In this document: positions 8,614 through 16,999 of the stretch, in pieces | Layout: the number at the start of each line of letters is the position of its first letter | How positions within the stretch are numbered: position 1 is the stretch's first letter | IMG/VR virus record: IMGVR_UViG_3300049491_000115 | Span: 1 to 41,907 of that record | Reading direction: 5' to 3' (one strand) | Length of the DNA stretch: 41,907 nucleotides | DNA from: a virus | Notes under the pieces: generated by a model | What the model saw: only the letters and a program-made list of their open reading frames with translations | Told to the model about the DNA's origin: nothing | Database searches by the model: none | Made by a program: the position numbers and the translations under genes

Positions 8614-9573
8614 TTAGGGGTTGACGTCCAACCGGCCCTGGAACTGTGCTCCAGAGGTAGTCATGTTACCCGCCCATCCAAGGATTTGGACTTCAGCGTC
8701 CTGGTTGATCGCATACCGTTTGTTTGGATTCAGGCTCACGAAGTTACGAGCACTGTGGGGACGGTAGTGGATATACTTGCTGTTCAGGAAGAACGCAGTA
8801 CCCAGAGGGCAGAAGCCACCGATGCCGCCGTCAAGCACAAAGTCGCAATCCATGTACTTGATGGTTGGGAACCCCAGCGATGCACTGGAGGGATCGGTGA
8901 AGCGTTGGTTCGCCTGGAGGCTTGCCAGATACGCTTTCCAAACCACACTGTCTGCAATGATCAGGTCGGGGCGGTCAGAGCCACGAACCAAACGGGACCA
9001 GAGGTCATTCATGTCCGCTTGCAGAGTAGTGGTGTTGGCAGAGTTCTGTATTTTGGAGCGCCAGAACAGCCAAGTAGCACGATCGATGCCACCGTAGACG
9101 CCGGTCGTTGGGTCAAGCGGGATTGCCGCATCCAGACCTACGATTTGCTTACCTCCGAAAGCCAGTCCGTTACTGTACAACCCGCCGCAGACGAGGTTCT
9201 GCATGGTGGATTCGGCAACGTCAATGCGGGAAGTCAGCAGATCGATCATCTGCTCGGGGCCTGCGTTCTGCAGCATCTCCAGGCCGGAGATGGTGACAGG
9301 GCAAGCTGCCTGCTTGATGTCGTACTGAGCGGCTGAAATAACGTCCTGTGCAGCGACTGGCAACAGATCGTAGCCACTGTAGAAACCCGCGTTTCCGTTC
9401 TCTGCGAAGCTCAGCTCTTCGTAGATCAGTCGACCACCAGAGAAGGTGCGACTTCGGCCGCGCTCTTTCAAGCGCATCAGCAGGGCGTTGTTCTTTGTTA
9501 CGTTGTCCGCAATCTTGCGACTGCGTTTTTCGATGGTTGTAGCGATGATATCGCTTACGTTCGGGAATGCCAT
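8614..9573 (-). CDS. Major capsid protein (HK97-type fold)
   Basis: A 319-residue protein of the family found in BPP-1-like podoviruses. It opens MAFPNVSDIIATTIEKRSRK, then NNALLMRLKERG and SGGRLIYEELSFAENG, which matches the N-terminal arm and E-loop side of these capsids. GLEMLQNAGPEQMIDLL (spine-like helix), IIADSVVWKAYLASL and the final DAEVQILGWAGNMTTS fit the P- and A-domain portions. The scaffold gene lies immediately upstream, and the gene has its own promoter (9668-9696) and terminator, as expected for the most abundant virion protein. GAGGTGA lies upstream of the ATG. Confidence 0.88.
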   Translation of the reverse strand: MAFPNVSDIIATTIEKRSRKIADNVTKNNALLMRLKERGRSRTFSGGRLIYEELSFAENGNAGFYSGYDLLPVAAQDVISAAQYDIKQAACPVTISGLEMLQNAGPEQMIDLLTSRIDVAESTMQNLVCGGLYSNGLAFGGKQIVGLDAAIPLDPTTGVYGGIDRATWLFWRSKIQNSANTTTLQADMNDLWSRLVRGSDRPDLIIADSVVWKAYLASLQANQRFTDPSSASLGFPTIKYMDCDFVLDGGIGGFCPLGTAFFLNSKYIHYRPHSARNFVSLNPNKRYAINQDAEVQILGWAGNMTTSGAQFQGRLDVNP

Positions 9574-9667
9574 AAATCACCTCACTAAGTTGATGTTATC
9601 TCGCCACTGTAGGAGGTGAGCTCCGCCCTACGGGGTCAGATGTAGGTGCGAGCGGCTAGGAAGTTAC

Positions 9668-9696
9668 AGCCTACCACACCCGCACCTATATAGCAA
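9668..9696 (-). promoter_or_regulatory. Late promoter for the capsid gene
   Basis: Minus strand TTGCTA (9696-9691), 17-base spacer ending GTGTGG, TAGGCT (9673-9668), with AATAGTGC upstream as in the 8.5 kb promoter. It lies between scaffold and capsid genes. Confidence 0.7.
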
Positions 9697-9704
9697 GCAC
9701 TATT

Positions 9705-10772
9705 TTACACCCTACCTGACACTGATCCTGCGTAGGCTTTACGGACGGTGTCGGCCAGATCGTCGTCCTTATCATCTCCATCGTCTACATCAAGGGCTCC
9801 GTTGGGAGTCAGACTCGCGCCCCCTGCGGCTTCCTGACGCTTCTTCAGGTCCTCAGCCTTTTTGTCCGTACCCTGCCTCTGAAGCATCACTTGGCGGACC
9901 GTAGGGACAGCCCAACATGACGCATCATAAGCATCTTCCAAGCTGTTCGCAGCGCCCGTTTCAATGAGGACAGCCATGTGATTACGCACATCTTCGAAGA
10001 ACTCCTTGCCTTGCGCGAAGGCGTGAATGTTCGACATAACCCCCTGAGACTCCTGCTGCTCGCGCCACTGACGCATGGCTTGGAGCTCCTGCGCGATGGC
10101 AGGGGGGATATAGTCCTGCTGTGTCTGAGCAGGGGGTAGAACCCTCGACCCAACGGACTCATTGATGACGTCACGCAGCGGGATGCCATACTGGTCTGCG
10201 ATTTGCAGCAGAGCCTGGAACTTTCCAGGAACATCAGCAGTACGCAGAATGCGCTCGGTATTCATGACCCCATAGATATACTGGTCGGCCTGAATACCAT
10301 GCTGAGCAGCCTCTTGAATGAAGGGGTCAAGGTTGCGGACGAAGTTCTCTATAGGAACGTACCGCTCTTGTAATTGACGTACCCCCACAGCAGACGCTTC
10401 CTCCCTTCGGAGTATCTCTGCTCGAATATCATCAGGGAGCGTAGACCACTTCTCTCTCGAAGCGGGAGACCACCCACGCGGAGCCTTATCCTCCGTAAGT
10501 AGTCGCTCCCCTTCCGGTTGCTGACCTTCGGCCGGTATCTTTTCATCAGCAGGCTTTGGAGCCTTTTGCTCTCCCTCCTTTGGAGCCTTTCCATCCTCGG
10601 GCTGGAGTCTAGCTGCGGCCTCAGCTTCACTCTCACCCTGCTTGGCGACAAACTTACCCGACTCATCGCGCTCCTTGCCATCATCCTCGCCCTCGTCTTG
10701 GGTCGCAGACTCCATGGCTGCAGACACAACGTCGCGTAAGTCATCATCTTTATCCTCGGCTTCTTTAGGCAT
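9705..10772 (-). CDS. Scaffolding protein (355 aa)
   Basis: A 355-residue, highly charged protein. The N-terminal third is almost entirely Glu/Lys/Asp/Gln/Pro and disordered. A motif RGWSPASREKWSTLPDDIRAEI follows, found in many podovirus and siphovirus scaffold or capsid-assembly proteins, and then a helical segment (about 130-310). The C-terminus is acidic (VDDGDDKDDDLADTVRKAY). It lies immediately upstream of the capsid gene. Of two closely spaced ATGs (10778, 10772) I chose 10772, because the GGAG site is nine bases from it and only three from the first. Confidence 0.82.
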   Translation of the reverse strand: MPKEAEDKDDDLRDVVSAAMESATQDEGEDDGKERDESGKFVAKQGESEAEAAARLQPEDGKAPKEGEQKAPKPADEKIPAEGQQPEGERLLTEDKAPRGWSPASREKWSTLPDDIRAEILRREEASAVGVRQLQERYVPIENFVRNLDPFIQEAAQHGIQADQYIYGVMNTERILRTADVPGKFQALLQIADQYGIPLRDVINESVGSRVLPPAQTQQDYIPPAIAQELQAMRQWREQQESQGVMSNIHAFAQGKEFFEDVRNHMAVLIETGAANSLEDAYDASCWAVPTVRQVMLQRQGTDKKAEDLKKRQEAAGGASLTPNGALDVDDGDDKDDDLADTVRKAYAGSVSGRV

Positions 10773-11163
10773 CTTCATCTACTCCAATTATGGGTTTATA
10801 TCCGCTGTCCACCCGTTGGTACGACTCGTAGATATCTTTGGCGATATCTTTCTTGTCTGGACCTGCGGTCGGTTTAACATATTCTCCGCGCATGACTGTG
10901 GCTTCGTCGTACCCGTCGTGGATGTTGACCACGTTGTTCCTGGCATTGTGATTACGGAGGTCCCTCTCTGTACTGATTATGGACCCGTCTACTGGGGACC
11001 TAAATCGGTCAAAATTACCCTTCACAAATCCTTGTGGGGCTTTGAGTATCACCTTCTTCATCCAGGTGCCGCAGTGCAACGGAGTAGCGCCTGCATTTTC
11101 TACAGACGCCCTATAGTCCTCCGTAGCACCGCAGATGGTGCATCTGGCACTATACGTCGGCAT
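10765..11163 (-). CDS. Zinc-ribbon protein between portal and scaffold (132 aa)
   Basis: The N-terminus, MPTYSARCTICGATEDYRAS followed by LHCGTWMKK, resembles an FmdB-type zinc ribbon, with Cys8, Cys11 and one visible Cys-Gly near residue 31. The second CxxC is incomplete, so metal binding is uncertain. The rest is a polar region with NHNARNNVVNIHDGYDEATV and a C-terminal acidic tail. FmdB-like ribbons are common in phage morphogenesis regions, with no known role. The start overlaps the upstream stop as TAATG; the 3' end overlaps the scaffold start by eight bases. Confidence 0.7.
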   Translation of the reverse strand: MPTYSARCTICGATEDYRASVENAGATPLHCGTWMKKVILKAPQGFVKGNFDRFRSPVDGSIISTERDLRNHNARNNVVNIHDGYDEATVMRGEYVKPTAGPDKKDIAKDIYESYQRVDSGYKPIIGVDEDA

Positions 11164-11309
11164 TACTGACGCAGGTGAGCACCAGACGCCACATCTGGAT
11201 ACTGCACTGGGAGTTTCTCGGGCAATTCCTCTTTAACCTCTTCCTTACTCGCTGGAGGAGGCGGAGGAGTCTTTTCCTGCGGTTTTTGCTGCTCTTCTGG
11301 CTTGGTCAT
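11163..11309 (-). CDS. Small Pro/Glu-rich protein overlapping portal 3' end (48 aa)
   Basis: A 48-codon frame, ATG 11309 to TAA 11163, with AAGGAG nine bases upstream of the ATG. It begins MTKPEEQQKPQEK, followed by a run of five prolines, then alternating Glu/Lys, and ends YPDVASGAHLRQ. It overlaps the last 65 bases of the portal gene in another frame, and its stop overlaps the next start as TAATG, so it fits the tightly coupled operon. The function is unknown; a small disordered assembly partner is possible. Confidence 0.65.
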   Translation of the reverse strand: MTKPEEQQKPQEKTPPPPPASKEEVKEELPEKLPVQYPDVASGAHLRQ

Positions 11310-13224
11310 CTTTGATATCTCCTTGTCGTTCCATTTGGTCAGCTTTTAATTCCCCTGCAACCTGCTGACCTTGCAGTTTCAGGGCTAACTCTTGTTTCTT
11401 GAACTCCAATTCCATCTGCTTCATCTGCATCTCCATCGCCTGCATCTGACGCTTATGCTGCATGTCTAGCTGCTTCATCTGCGCGTCGATCATAGCGACC
11501 TGTTTTTTGACCTCAATGTCGGCCGCAGCCTGTTGCTGCTCAAGCTGCATCCGCTGCTGGGATTCCTGCTGCTTGAGGGCAGCCTCGGCCTGCATCTTCT
11601 GCATCTCGCCCTGCACTTTCTGCTCTTCAGGGCTAGGCGGCTTCTCTTGGGGCTTCTGAGCTTTGGCCATCAGCGCGGCCATCTGCTGATCCAAGATGCC
11701 CTCGATTTCGGACGCCCCCTTAAATCCAGCCACGGTGAATTTGAACATGGCCACGATCAGGGGGGCCATCTCCGGTATTTCTTGGATGGCTGGCAGCGCC
11801 GAGGTCATGAACTGGCTGATGTAGCCAGTGAGCTCCATACGCTGACCCTTCTCCAGCGCCCAGTCGGACTGGGTAAGGGAGTCGGCCTCCACATCTACCT
11901 TGTACTTGCGAAGCAGGTCGTCGCGCAGCACCTCCACAGCCTGAGGTAGGAGCGCTTGGTCTGCTTCGCTGAAGCTGCCGCAGATAGCCTGTAGCTTCTC
12001 GTCAGAGTACAGCTTGCAGATGATCTGAGACATGATAACCAGAATGTCGCGGACAAAGTGCGACACATCTCGCTGGTAGCCGTTCATGCGGACACTTGCA
12101 AAACCAGCCTTTATTTCCTGTGCCTTCGCGGTCTCATACTGATTGGTGTCCCCCCTTACGATGTCGGCCATGCCGGACACTTCCTGGAGCGTACCCTTGA
12201 CGGCCTCATACTGAGCTTGCAGAGCCTGGAACACCGTTACAATCTGCTCGATCGGGTACCAGTCGATCATACCCTTCGCACCACCCCGTTCGGCGAACAT
12301 CGCCCAGTTGTCTACGGGGATGAGCTTGTTCTCTTGCCCCTCCAGCATCCGGCCAATCTCTGTGCTGGCAGCGTCGTACAGACCGGCCACCTTCACGGCC
12401 TGAGCAATAAGACTCATACGGGCGTACAGAGTGTCCAACTCGTTGTACTGGTCCTGCGCGAGGTGGTAGTCAGTTACAGGCAGGAACGCGCTGGTCGTGA
12501 CATTCGCTATGAGAGGCTTCGGGCAAGGAAAGAAGTCCGGAAGCTTATAGGGATCAGCCATCTCCTTGATCGGATTCTCCGCACCCTTGACAATGTGAAA
12601 CACTTTCTTGTCTTTCTTACTCCATATTTCGTAAACGCGGAACTTACCAGCAGAGATCTCCTTAGGTGTGATGTCGTTGTCGTCCTTCGCGGCGGAAGCT
12701 TGCTCAAATGCCTTCTTACCGTAGACTTTAATGAAGTCTTCCTTCGTAAGATTATGGATGCGGCCGACCCACCCGACCAAGTCCCAGTTCCGTGCCGGTT
12801 CATAGATGAATTCCTCCCAATATAGGACGTCAATGAAGATTGTTTCAGGGTTTTCGTACCTTAACCATACCTGTCCAATGCCTGGGACCAAGCGGTCAAG
12901 AATCGCGTACTTGGTAGCCTCCTCGAAGGACTTGGCACAGTGAATCTCATAGCTAAGAGCACGCTGGAGTATGAGGGCCGCCACTCTCGCCTCGTCATCC
13001 TCGAAATCCCCCTTATGCAGTCGCGAAACGTCCGGCTTCGGAAGCGAGTTAAACAGAGATTCCTTGATAGTATTGACGTTCGCATAGAATAGGTTGACCC
13101 TTTTGAGGGCCGTATACTCATCTGACCGGTCATCTTTATACCGACGGTATACGTTCTGCCCATGCGTCATGGCCTTTTCGAAGAATTTCTCGGCTTTGGC
13201 GATTTTCTTGTCCCACTTACTCAT
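11245..13224 (-). CDS. Portal protein (659 aa)
   Basis: A 659-residue portal of the large podovirus type. Recognisable parts are the opening WDKKIAKAEKFFEKAM, the segment NVNTIKESLFNSLPKPDVS, then YALSYEIH-like and LVPGIGQVWLRYENPET stretches found in the clip and wing domains, and DYHLAQDQYNELDTLYARM. From about residue 520 the protein is a long Gln/Lys/Met-rich coiled coil (barrel-like extension). It would form the dodecameric DNA channel that docks the terminase. The start is ATG 13224, nine bases after AGGAG; ATG 13230 is only three bases from it. The 3' end overlaps the small Pro/Glu-rich gene. Confidence 0.88.
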   Translation of the reverse strand: MSKWDKKIAKAEKFFEKAMTHGQNVYRRYKDDRSDEYTALKRVNLFYANVNTIKESLFNSLPKPDVSRLHKGDFEDDEARVAALILQRALSYEIHCAKSFEEATKYAILDRLVPGIGQVWLRYENPETIFIDVLYWEEFIYEPARNWDLVGWVGRIHNLTKEDFIKVYGKKAFEQASAAKDDNDITPKEISAGKFRVYEIWSKKDKKVFHIVKGAENPIKEMADPYKLPDFFPCPKPLIANVTTSAFLPVTDYHLAQDQYNELDTLYARMSLIAQAVKVAGLYDAASTEIGRMLEGQENKLIPVDNWAMFAERGGAKGMIDWYPIEQIVTVFQALQAQYEAVKGTLQEVSGMADIVRGDTNQYETAKAQEIKAGFASVRMNGYQRDVSHFVRDILVIMSQIICKLYSDEKLQAICGSFSEADQALLPQAVEVLRDDLLRKYKVDVEADSLTQSDWALEKGQRMELTGYISQFMTSALPAIQEIPEMAPLIVAMFKFTVAGFKGASEIEGILDQQMAALMAKAQKPQEKPPSPEEQKVQGEMQKMQAEAALKQQESQQRMQLEQQQAAADIEVKKQVAMIDAQMKQLDMQHKRQMQAMEMQMKQMELEFKKQELALKLQGQQVAGELKADQMERQGDIKDDQARRAAKTAGKDSSASSSE

Positions 13225-13639
13225 CTTCATGTACTCCTAATCCTGGCCGCGCTATCGTTGGGGGCAGCATACTAACTTGATCGCGCTCAGCTGGCCCCTT
13301 GAGGTATTTTATCAGAGCTTTCATGCGTTTCTGGTCACGGAACATATTCGGGCTGGGGATGTATCGCCCCCTACCACCCTCTTTCTCAGGGTCTACCCAG
13401 TGACCGCCTGGAGTAAAGGAGTTAGAGTACTGACTCTCGGCACTAAATGTCGGGTGGTTCGGCTTCTTGAAGGTGTCTGAGCCGTGCATTCCCGGCTTCG
13501 GCTGTCTCCCAGCCAAAAACTCTCCCTGTATGTCGTAATCCTCCATATCTCGAAGCGACTTGGCGTACTGCTTCGTAAACACCAGCTTCTCAGATGGGGT
13601 CAGGGGGGTGTCGTACTTACCGTAGAGGTTGACAGGCAT
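13217..13639 (-). CDS. Conserved virion/packaging-associated protein (140 aa)
   Basis: A 140-residue protein opening MPVNLYGKYDTPLTPSEK, then YDIQGEFLAG, HGSDTFKKPNHPTFSAESQY and GGHWVDPEK. The 'YDxxGxF...DxFKKPNHPTFSxES.Y...GGxW' pattern is a recurrent phage motif, seen alone or inside larger phage virion and polyvalent proteins, with no established function. It sits between terL and portal with one-base and eight-base overlaps, which suggests a packaging or head-vertex role. The identity of the family is from memory of the motif, not from a search. Confidence 0.7.
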   Translation of the reverse strand: MPVNLYGKYDTPLTPSEKLVFTKQYAKSLRDMEDYDIQGEFLAGRQPKPGMHGSDTFKKPNHPTFSAESQYSNSFTPGGHWVDPEKEGGRGRYIPSPNMFRDQKRMKALIKYLKGPAERDQVSMLPPTIARPGLGVHEDE

Positions 13640-15027
13640 CAGATCCTCCTCGAGCCTTTGCTGCGAGCTTCACGCTCCGCAAACAGGCGATCCAAATTGT
13701 AGACGTTATTCGCCATTTCTTGGGCGGGCTTGTGAGTTCTAATCTGACGGGCTGCTCGCATGGCGGCTGCTGGATTCATAGCTAGGCACAGCATCCTCAT
13801 GGCATCCGCAGGGTTCGAACACCAGTTGTGGAGAGGAGCCTGTTTGAACATCCGTTTCTTGTCGTCCCACTCGCGCTGGTAGATGCGCAGAGCGTTGAGG
13901 CCGACCATGACCTCTGGATTGTGGGTGTTGAACTGCATAGTCGGCAGTGTTTTTCTCACCCCCTGTATGCCGTCTTGGACCGACAGATTCGGTACCAAGA
14001 CCGTCTTCAGGCCAGCGGAGTGCATTAGCTCGCGGGTGGACTTACCAGTCTGAAAGGACTTGTTCTTCGCATCATGCGGCAGGTACGCTGTTCCATAGGC
14101 GTAAGGACGCTCCCAGAGGACGTCCATGACCTCATCAACACTGAGTCCCGAAACTGTGAAAAAGTCAATGACGCGTATAGTTTTTCCATCGACTTGGAAG
14201 AACCAGATGGAGGTATCATCGCTAAATCCTATGTCCCAAGCAGTCATCACGGCGCGGCCTGGATCGTAGGGGAAGTGCCCAGACCAGCCCCCCTGAGCCT
14301 CCAGCCGCTTGATCATCTTCCCGTAGTAGGCGCCACGGACGGCAGCGTTGAAGTCGCACTCGAACTCCTGTGCGAAGGTGTCTTCGTCCGACCCAGGAAG
14401 ATGCGCCAGCATCTCCAACTCTTCCGCGTCCAAAATGCCGGATTCGGAGGCCTTGAGCATCTTCCTGAACCAGCGAGGGTCGTTCGCAGCATCATTCCAG
14501 AGGTCGAAGAAGTGGTTCGGCCCTGCGGGGGTGCCGATAAAGACACACCACCCTTTGCGATCAGCGAGGGTGGGGGCGATAACCTCCCCGAAGAGCCGAG
14601 GACTCATGTTGCCGTACTCGTCCAGAATACAGCCGTCGTTGTATATCCCCCTCAGAGCGTCTGGGTTGTCCGCCCCATAGAGCCGAATCAAAGCTCCGTT
14701 CTTGAGCAGGACGCTGAGTTCGGACTCCATGGTTTTGTCGATCAGCGGCCCTGCATAGAATTTGAGGTAGTTCCACGCTACGTCCTTAGCCTGCTTATAC
14801 AGAGGGGCAATGTAGGAGTATCTGGGCATGACTTGGTGGTTCTGCACCGCCTTGTCGACAAGATCGTTGATGCAGGCGACTGTCTTACCGGCACGTCGGT
14901 GCCAAACCAAGATGGAAAACCTGTGCGCCCTGGAGTGGAAATCAAAACTATGCTCCCTCGGCATGTAGGGTGACGTAACAATGTCCCTACCATACGCATA
15001 TTCCTCTTCTAGGGCGAAGGTGCTCAT
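13639..15027 (-). CDS. terL: Terminase large subunit (462 aa)
   Basis: This is the ATP-driven DNA packaging motor and nuclease. The visible ATPase motifs are a Walker A-like WHRRAGKT at 42-49, Walker B CILDEY at 133-138 with the catalytic Glu, and coupling motif IGTPAG at 164-169. The nuclease domain shows MTAWDIGFSDDTSIWFF (Asp265) and LPHDAKNKSFQTGKS (Asp319) with the acidic residues of an RNase H-type fold. Length is normal. The ATG overlaps the stop of the ADP-ribosyltransferase-like gene (ATGA), so terS, the ART-like gene and terL are probably expressed together. Confidence 0.93.
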   Translation of the reverse strand: MSTFALEEEYAYGRDIVTSPYMPREHSFDFHSRAHRFSILVWHRRAGKTVACINDLVDKAVQNHQVMPRYSYIAPLYKQAKDVAWNYLKFYAGPLIDKTMESELSVLLKNGALIRLYGADNPDALRGIYNDGCILDEYGNMSPRLFGEVIAPTLADRKGWCVFIGTPAGPNHFFDLWNDAANDPRWFRKMLKASESGILDAEELEMLAHLPGSDEDTFAQEFECDFNAAVRGAYYGKMIKRLEAQGGWSGHFPYDPGRAVMTAWDIGFSDDTSIWFFQVDGKTIRVIDFFTVSGLSVDEVMDVLWERPYAYGTAYLPHDAKNKSFQTGKSTRELMHSAGLKTVLVPNLSVQDGIQGVRKTLPTMQFNTHNPEVMVGLNALRIYQREWDDKKRMFKQAPLHNWCSNPADAMRMLCLAMNPAAAMRAARQIRTHKPAQEMANNVYNLDRLFAEREARSKGSRRI

Positions 15028-16259
15028 TTATCATTCCCAAATTTGGTCTTGGCCAATTTTGAGTCCCTTAGTAGGTAGGAGTACCGAGGATCTGGCGCTC
15101 CAACCCCCTCAAACCCTTCGTGGATCTTGGCACTCTGCCAGTCCGGTTGGTATTCCTGCAGAAACCGCTTCAGCCGGTCAACGTGGTGGAACGTCGGATA
15201 GTCCTCTTTGAGCGAGTCCCTGATCCACCGTTCGTTGTGCTCAGGCTTATCGTACTGCGCCTCTCCTTGGCGGAGCCAGTTCGCCCATTTTTCTCGCATT
15301 TCTGGGTCTTTACTGAAGTCTACATGCCCGTACTTCGGTATGACAGCCTTGGTCATCACAGGCACGTCGGCGTCGCTGTACTTGTTCGCATAGGTGTTCG
15401 CGTAGTGGGGGTCCTCGGTAAAGAATTCGCCCTCCACCTTCTCAGGGTAGCGCCCCCCTCGGTACACCGGCCCGATGGTCGGAGGTCCCTTTTCCAGAAT
15501 GTTGTGCGCCATACTCGGGTCCCGGAGGTAGTACGAGATTTGGCTGAAGCCCGTAGGTCCCGCGTAGTCGTCATCTTCGTGCAGCTTGAGGACGTTCCAG
15601 TCCTTCCCTTTCTCCTTCAGGAAACGCACCACATTCTCACGGTTTTCCCAGTACGGATGTCCCAGCCGCTCCATGTCGTCCGAGAAGTCCAGCCCCTGCT
15701 CTTCTCCCCAGTCCAGGAGCTCCTGTCTGAGTGCGGGGTCGGCGCTAAAGTCCACCACCCCCTCATCTGGTAGCTCGTACTTACCCATCACCGCTCCAGG
15801 CTGCGCCGACTCGAAGTAGTCCCCTCCGGTACTATGTCCGTTGGCGTACAAGTCGGCGTACTTGGGGTCTGCAGTATAGAATGTCCCTTCATCCAGGTGC
15901 TTGAGGTTCGTCGCCCCCCTGAACAGCGGCCCTATGGCTCCGGCACCCACGATGGCCCCACCAAGCTCTCGGGCCATCGGATGTTTTTCCGACCACTCAC
16001 CCACAGAACGGAGTGCGTCGGCCACGGATCGGGGCATGTTCTCCGCAATGGTCCGGTTCACCTTCTCGGCCACTGCTCCCTGCGGCTGGTGCGTCAACTC
16101 CTGGACGTTGCGCCCGAAGTCCCGGTACACGTCGCTAAGTTCCTTGGGCCTCTCCTTCGGTGGAATCATGGCCGCCCTGAACGGTGCCACCGCTCCGGTC
16201 GCAGCACTGAGCCCGTACTCCCTCACTGCCTGTGCGTAGTCCTTAGCAGTCAGCGGCAT
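15024..16259 (-). CDS. Duplicated ADP-ribosyltransferase-like (ART-PolyVal type) protein (411 aa)
   Basis: The first 105 residues are a helical domain with a small hydrophobic AIVGAGAIG. Two tandem copies of a domain of about 140 residues follow: residues 111-251 and 264-403. Each has P-[L/V]-[F/Y]-RG, then EGxF[Y/F]TxDPxYAxxYAN about 14-20 residues on, VDFSxDPxxR, [V/K]RFLxExxxDWxxxK[L/I]HE and a final SYxLRD. The R, then [YF]T-xDPxYAxxYA order is that of ADP-ribosyltransferase-like domains known from phage polyvalent proteins (ART-PolyVal), proteins injected with DNA to act on host targets. It lies between terS and terL and shares their operon. Catalysis, NAD use and packaging in the virion are inference. 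A structural role, with enzymatic activity lost, is possible. Confidence 0.65.
   Translation of the reverse strand: MPLTAKDYAQAVREYGLSAATGAVAPFRAAMIPPKERPKELSDVYRDFGRNVQELTHQPQGAVAEKVNRTIAENMPRSVADALRSVGEWSEKHPMARELGGAIVGAGAIGPLFRGATNLKHLDEGTFYTADPKYADLYANGHSTGGDYFESAQPGAVMGKYELPDEGVVDFSADPALRQELLDWGEEQGLDFSDDMERLGHPYWENRENVVRFLKEKGKDWNVLKLHEDDDYAGPTGFSQISYYLRDPSMAHNILEKGPPTIGPVYRGGRYPEKVEGEFFTEDPHYANTYANKYSDADVPVMTKAVIPKYGHVDFSKDPEMREKWANWLRQGEAQYDKPEHNERWIRDSLKEDYPTFHHVDRLKRFLQEYQPDWQSAKIHEGFEGVGAPDPRYSYLLRDSKLAKTKFGNDK
15051..15470 (-). repeat. Second ART-like domain copy (residues 264-403)
   Basis: Encodes the second tandem copy, from PVYRG to YLLRDSKLA. It matches the copy at 15507-15929 in the order and spacing of all six blocks. 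Confidence 0.75.
15507..15929 (-). repeat. First ART-like domain copy (residues 111-251)
   Basis: Encodes the first copy, from PLFRG to YLRDPSMA. It keeps the Arg, Thr-x-Asp-Pro and Tyr-Ala positions of the second copy but differs elsewhere, so the duplication is old rather than recent. Confidence 0.75.
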
Positions 16260-16327
16260 AGAAGAGGCTCCCCCCTATCGCGCAGGGGTTGGTTGTCCAC
16301 CGTCCGCAGATGGCGCAGCGGACCTCG

Positions 16328-16696
16328 TTACTCAGGCTCGTCAACATCAACGAATTCCCCCTCCTCTATCTGCTCCGGCGCAGGTGCCTCTTCCTTGGCC
16401 CTGTTGAGCGGAGACTGCGGCACCATGGACCTGTATTCGATTACTTGGCCCATCGCCCCCGCTGTGAGCTCCTTCGGCGCCATCCGCATCAGTAACTTCA
16501 GGAAGTCCCCGTAGTTGTCCGGATGGTTGGCCCAGACCGCGAGGCGTGGGATGCCCCCTACGAGCTCAAATGTTTCGATGAACGCCTGCTCGATCTGGCG
16601 ACGGCTGAACACGCGCTCTACCCCCGTACGGAGGTCCTTTCGGCGCTGCCGTTCGGTGAGCTGATTTTGGAGGGCTACGTTGATATCCGTAGTCAT
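16328..16696 (-). CDS. terS: Probable terminase small subunit (122 aa)
   Basis: It follows a promoter and begins at ATG 16696 (MTTDINVALQNQL); a longer frame from 16798 would run through the promoter and is rejected. Residues of about 15-45 are a basic helical segment (LTERQRRKDLRTGVERVFSR), followed by FELVGGIPRLAVWANHPDN and FLKLLMRMAPKEL, a pattern of phage small terminases or their DNA-binding proteins. The C-terminus is acidic (EQIEEGEFVDVDEPE). First in the late operon, with terL two genes on, it fits the terminase DNA-recognition subunit. Confidence 0.7.
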   Translation of the reverse strand: MTTDINVALQNQLTERQRRKDLRTGVERVFSRRQIEQAFIETFELVGGIPRLAVWANHPDNYGDFLKLLMRMAPKELTAGAMGQVIEYRSMVPQSPLNRAKEEAPAPEQIEEGEFVDVDEPE

Positions 16697-16729
16697 GGGA
16701 GCTAGCTCGCGTGGGTATACGATACCTGA

Positions 16730-16758
16730 AGCGTACCACAGTTGGAAGGGGAATGCAA
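16730..16758 (-). promoter_or_regulatory. Late-operon promoter upstream of terS
   Basis: Minus strand TTGCAT (16758-16753), 17-base spacer ending CTGTGG, TACGCT (16735-16730). The 10-base palindrome GTGGTACCAC lies at 16761-16770, just upstream of the -35. Predicted start about 16723, giving a leader of about 26 bases. Confidence 0.65.
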
Positions 16759-16770
16759 GCGTGGTACCAC

Positions 16771-16966
16771 CATGAAATGGGGGAGGTCGAAAAATCAATA
16801 GGAATGTGGCGTCTTCAGGGTACTGGGGTCCACACAGCCACCATCAGGTTCCAGGGACCAGGACCTCGGTTCGAATTTTGCTCCTGTGGCAGGAGAGATG
16901 TGTGGAGTGGTGGCCGGTTGTTGTCTCACGGGGGGGCTTCGTCTCGCCTCCTAACCGTCAGGCATG
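16771..16966. other. Gene-free gap between late promoter and terminator
   Basis: About 200 bases with no credible gene in any frame. I see no tRNA, strong repeat or promoter in it. It separates the late operon promoter from the terminator of the neighbouring small gene. Confidence 0.5.
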
Positions 16967-16999
16967 AAAAAGCCCCGCTAGGCGTCAGCCTAGCGGGGC
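16967..16999 (-). terminator. Strong rho-independent terminator
   Basis: Minus strand: GCCCCGCTAGGC, loop TGAC, GCCTAGCGGGGC, then TTTTT. A perfect 12-bp stem. It ends the single-gene transcript of the 119-aa protein 18 bases after its stop. Confidence 0.92.

Noticed and set aside
12058-12825. 255-codon plus-strand frame opposite the portal gene
   Set aside because: Antisense shadow of the portal coding sequence; no ribosome site or motif.
14074-14973. 299-codon plus-strand frame opposite terL
   Set aside because: Terminase is unmistakable on the minus strand with all motifs; the opposite frame has no site, promoter or recognisable motif.
15120-15773. 217-codon plus-strand frame opposite the ART-like gene
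   Set aside because: Mirror of the tandem ART-like repeats; the minus-strand protein has conserved repeat blocks, so it is the real gene.
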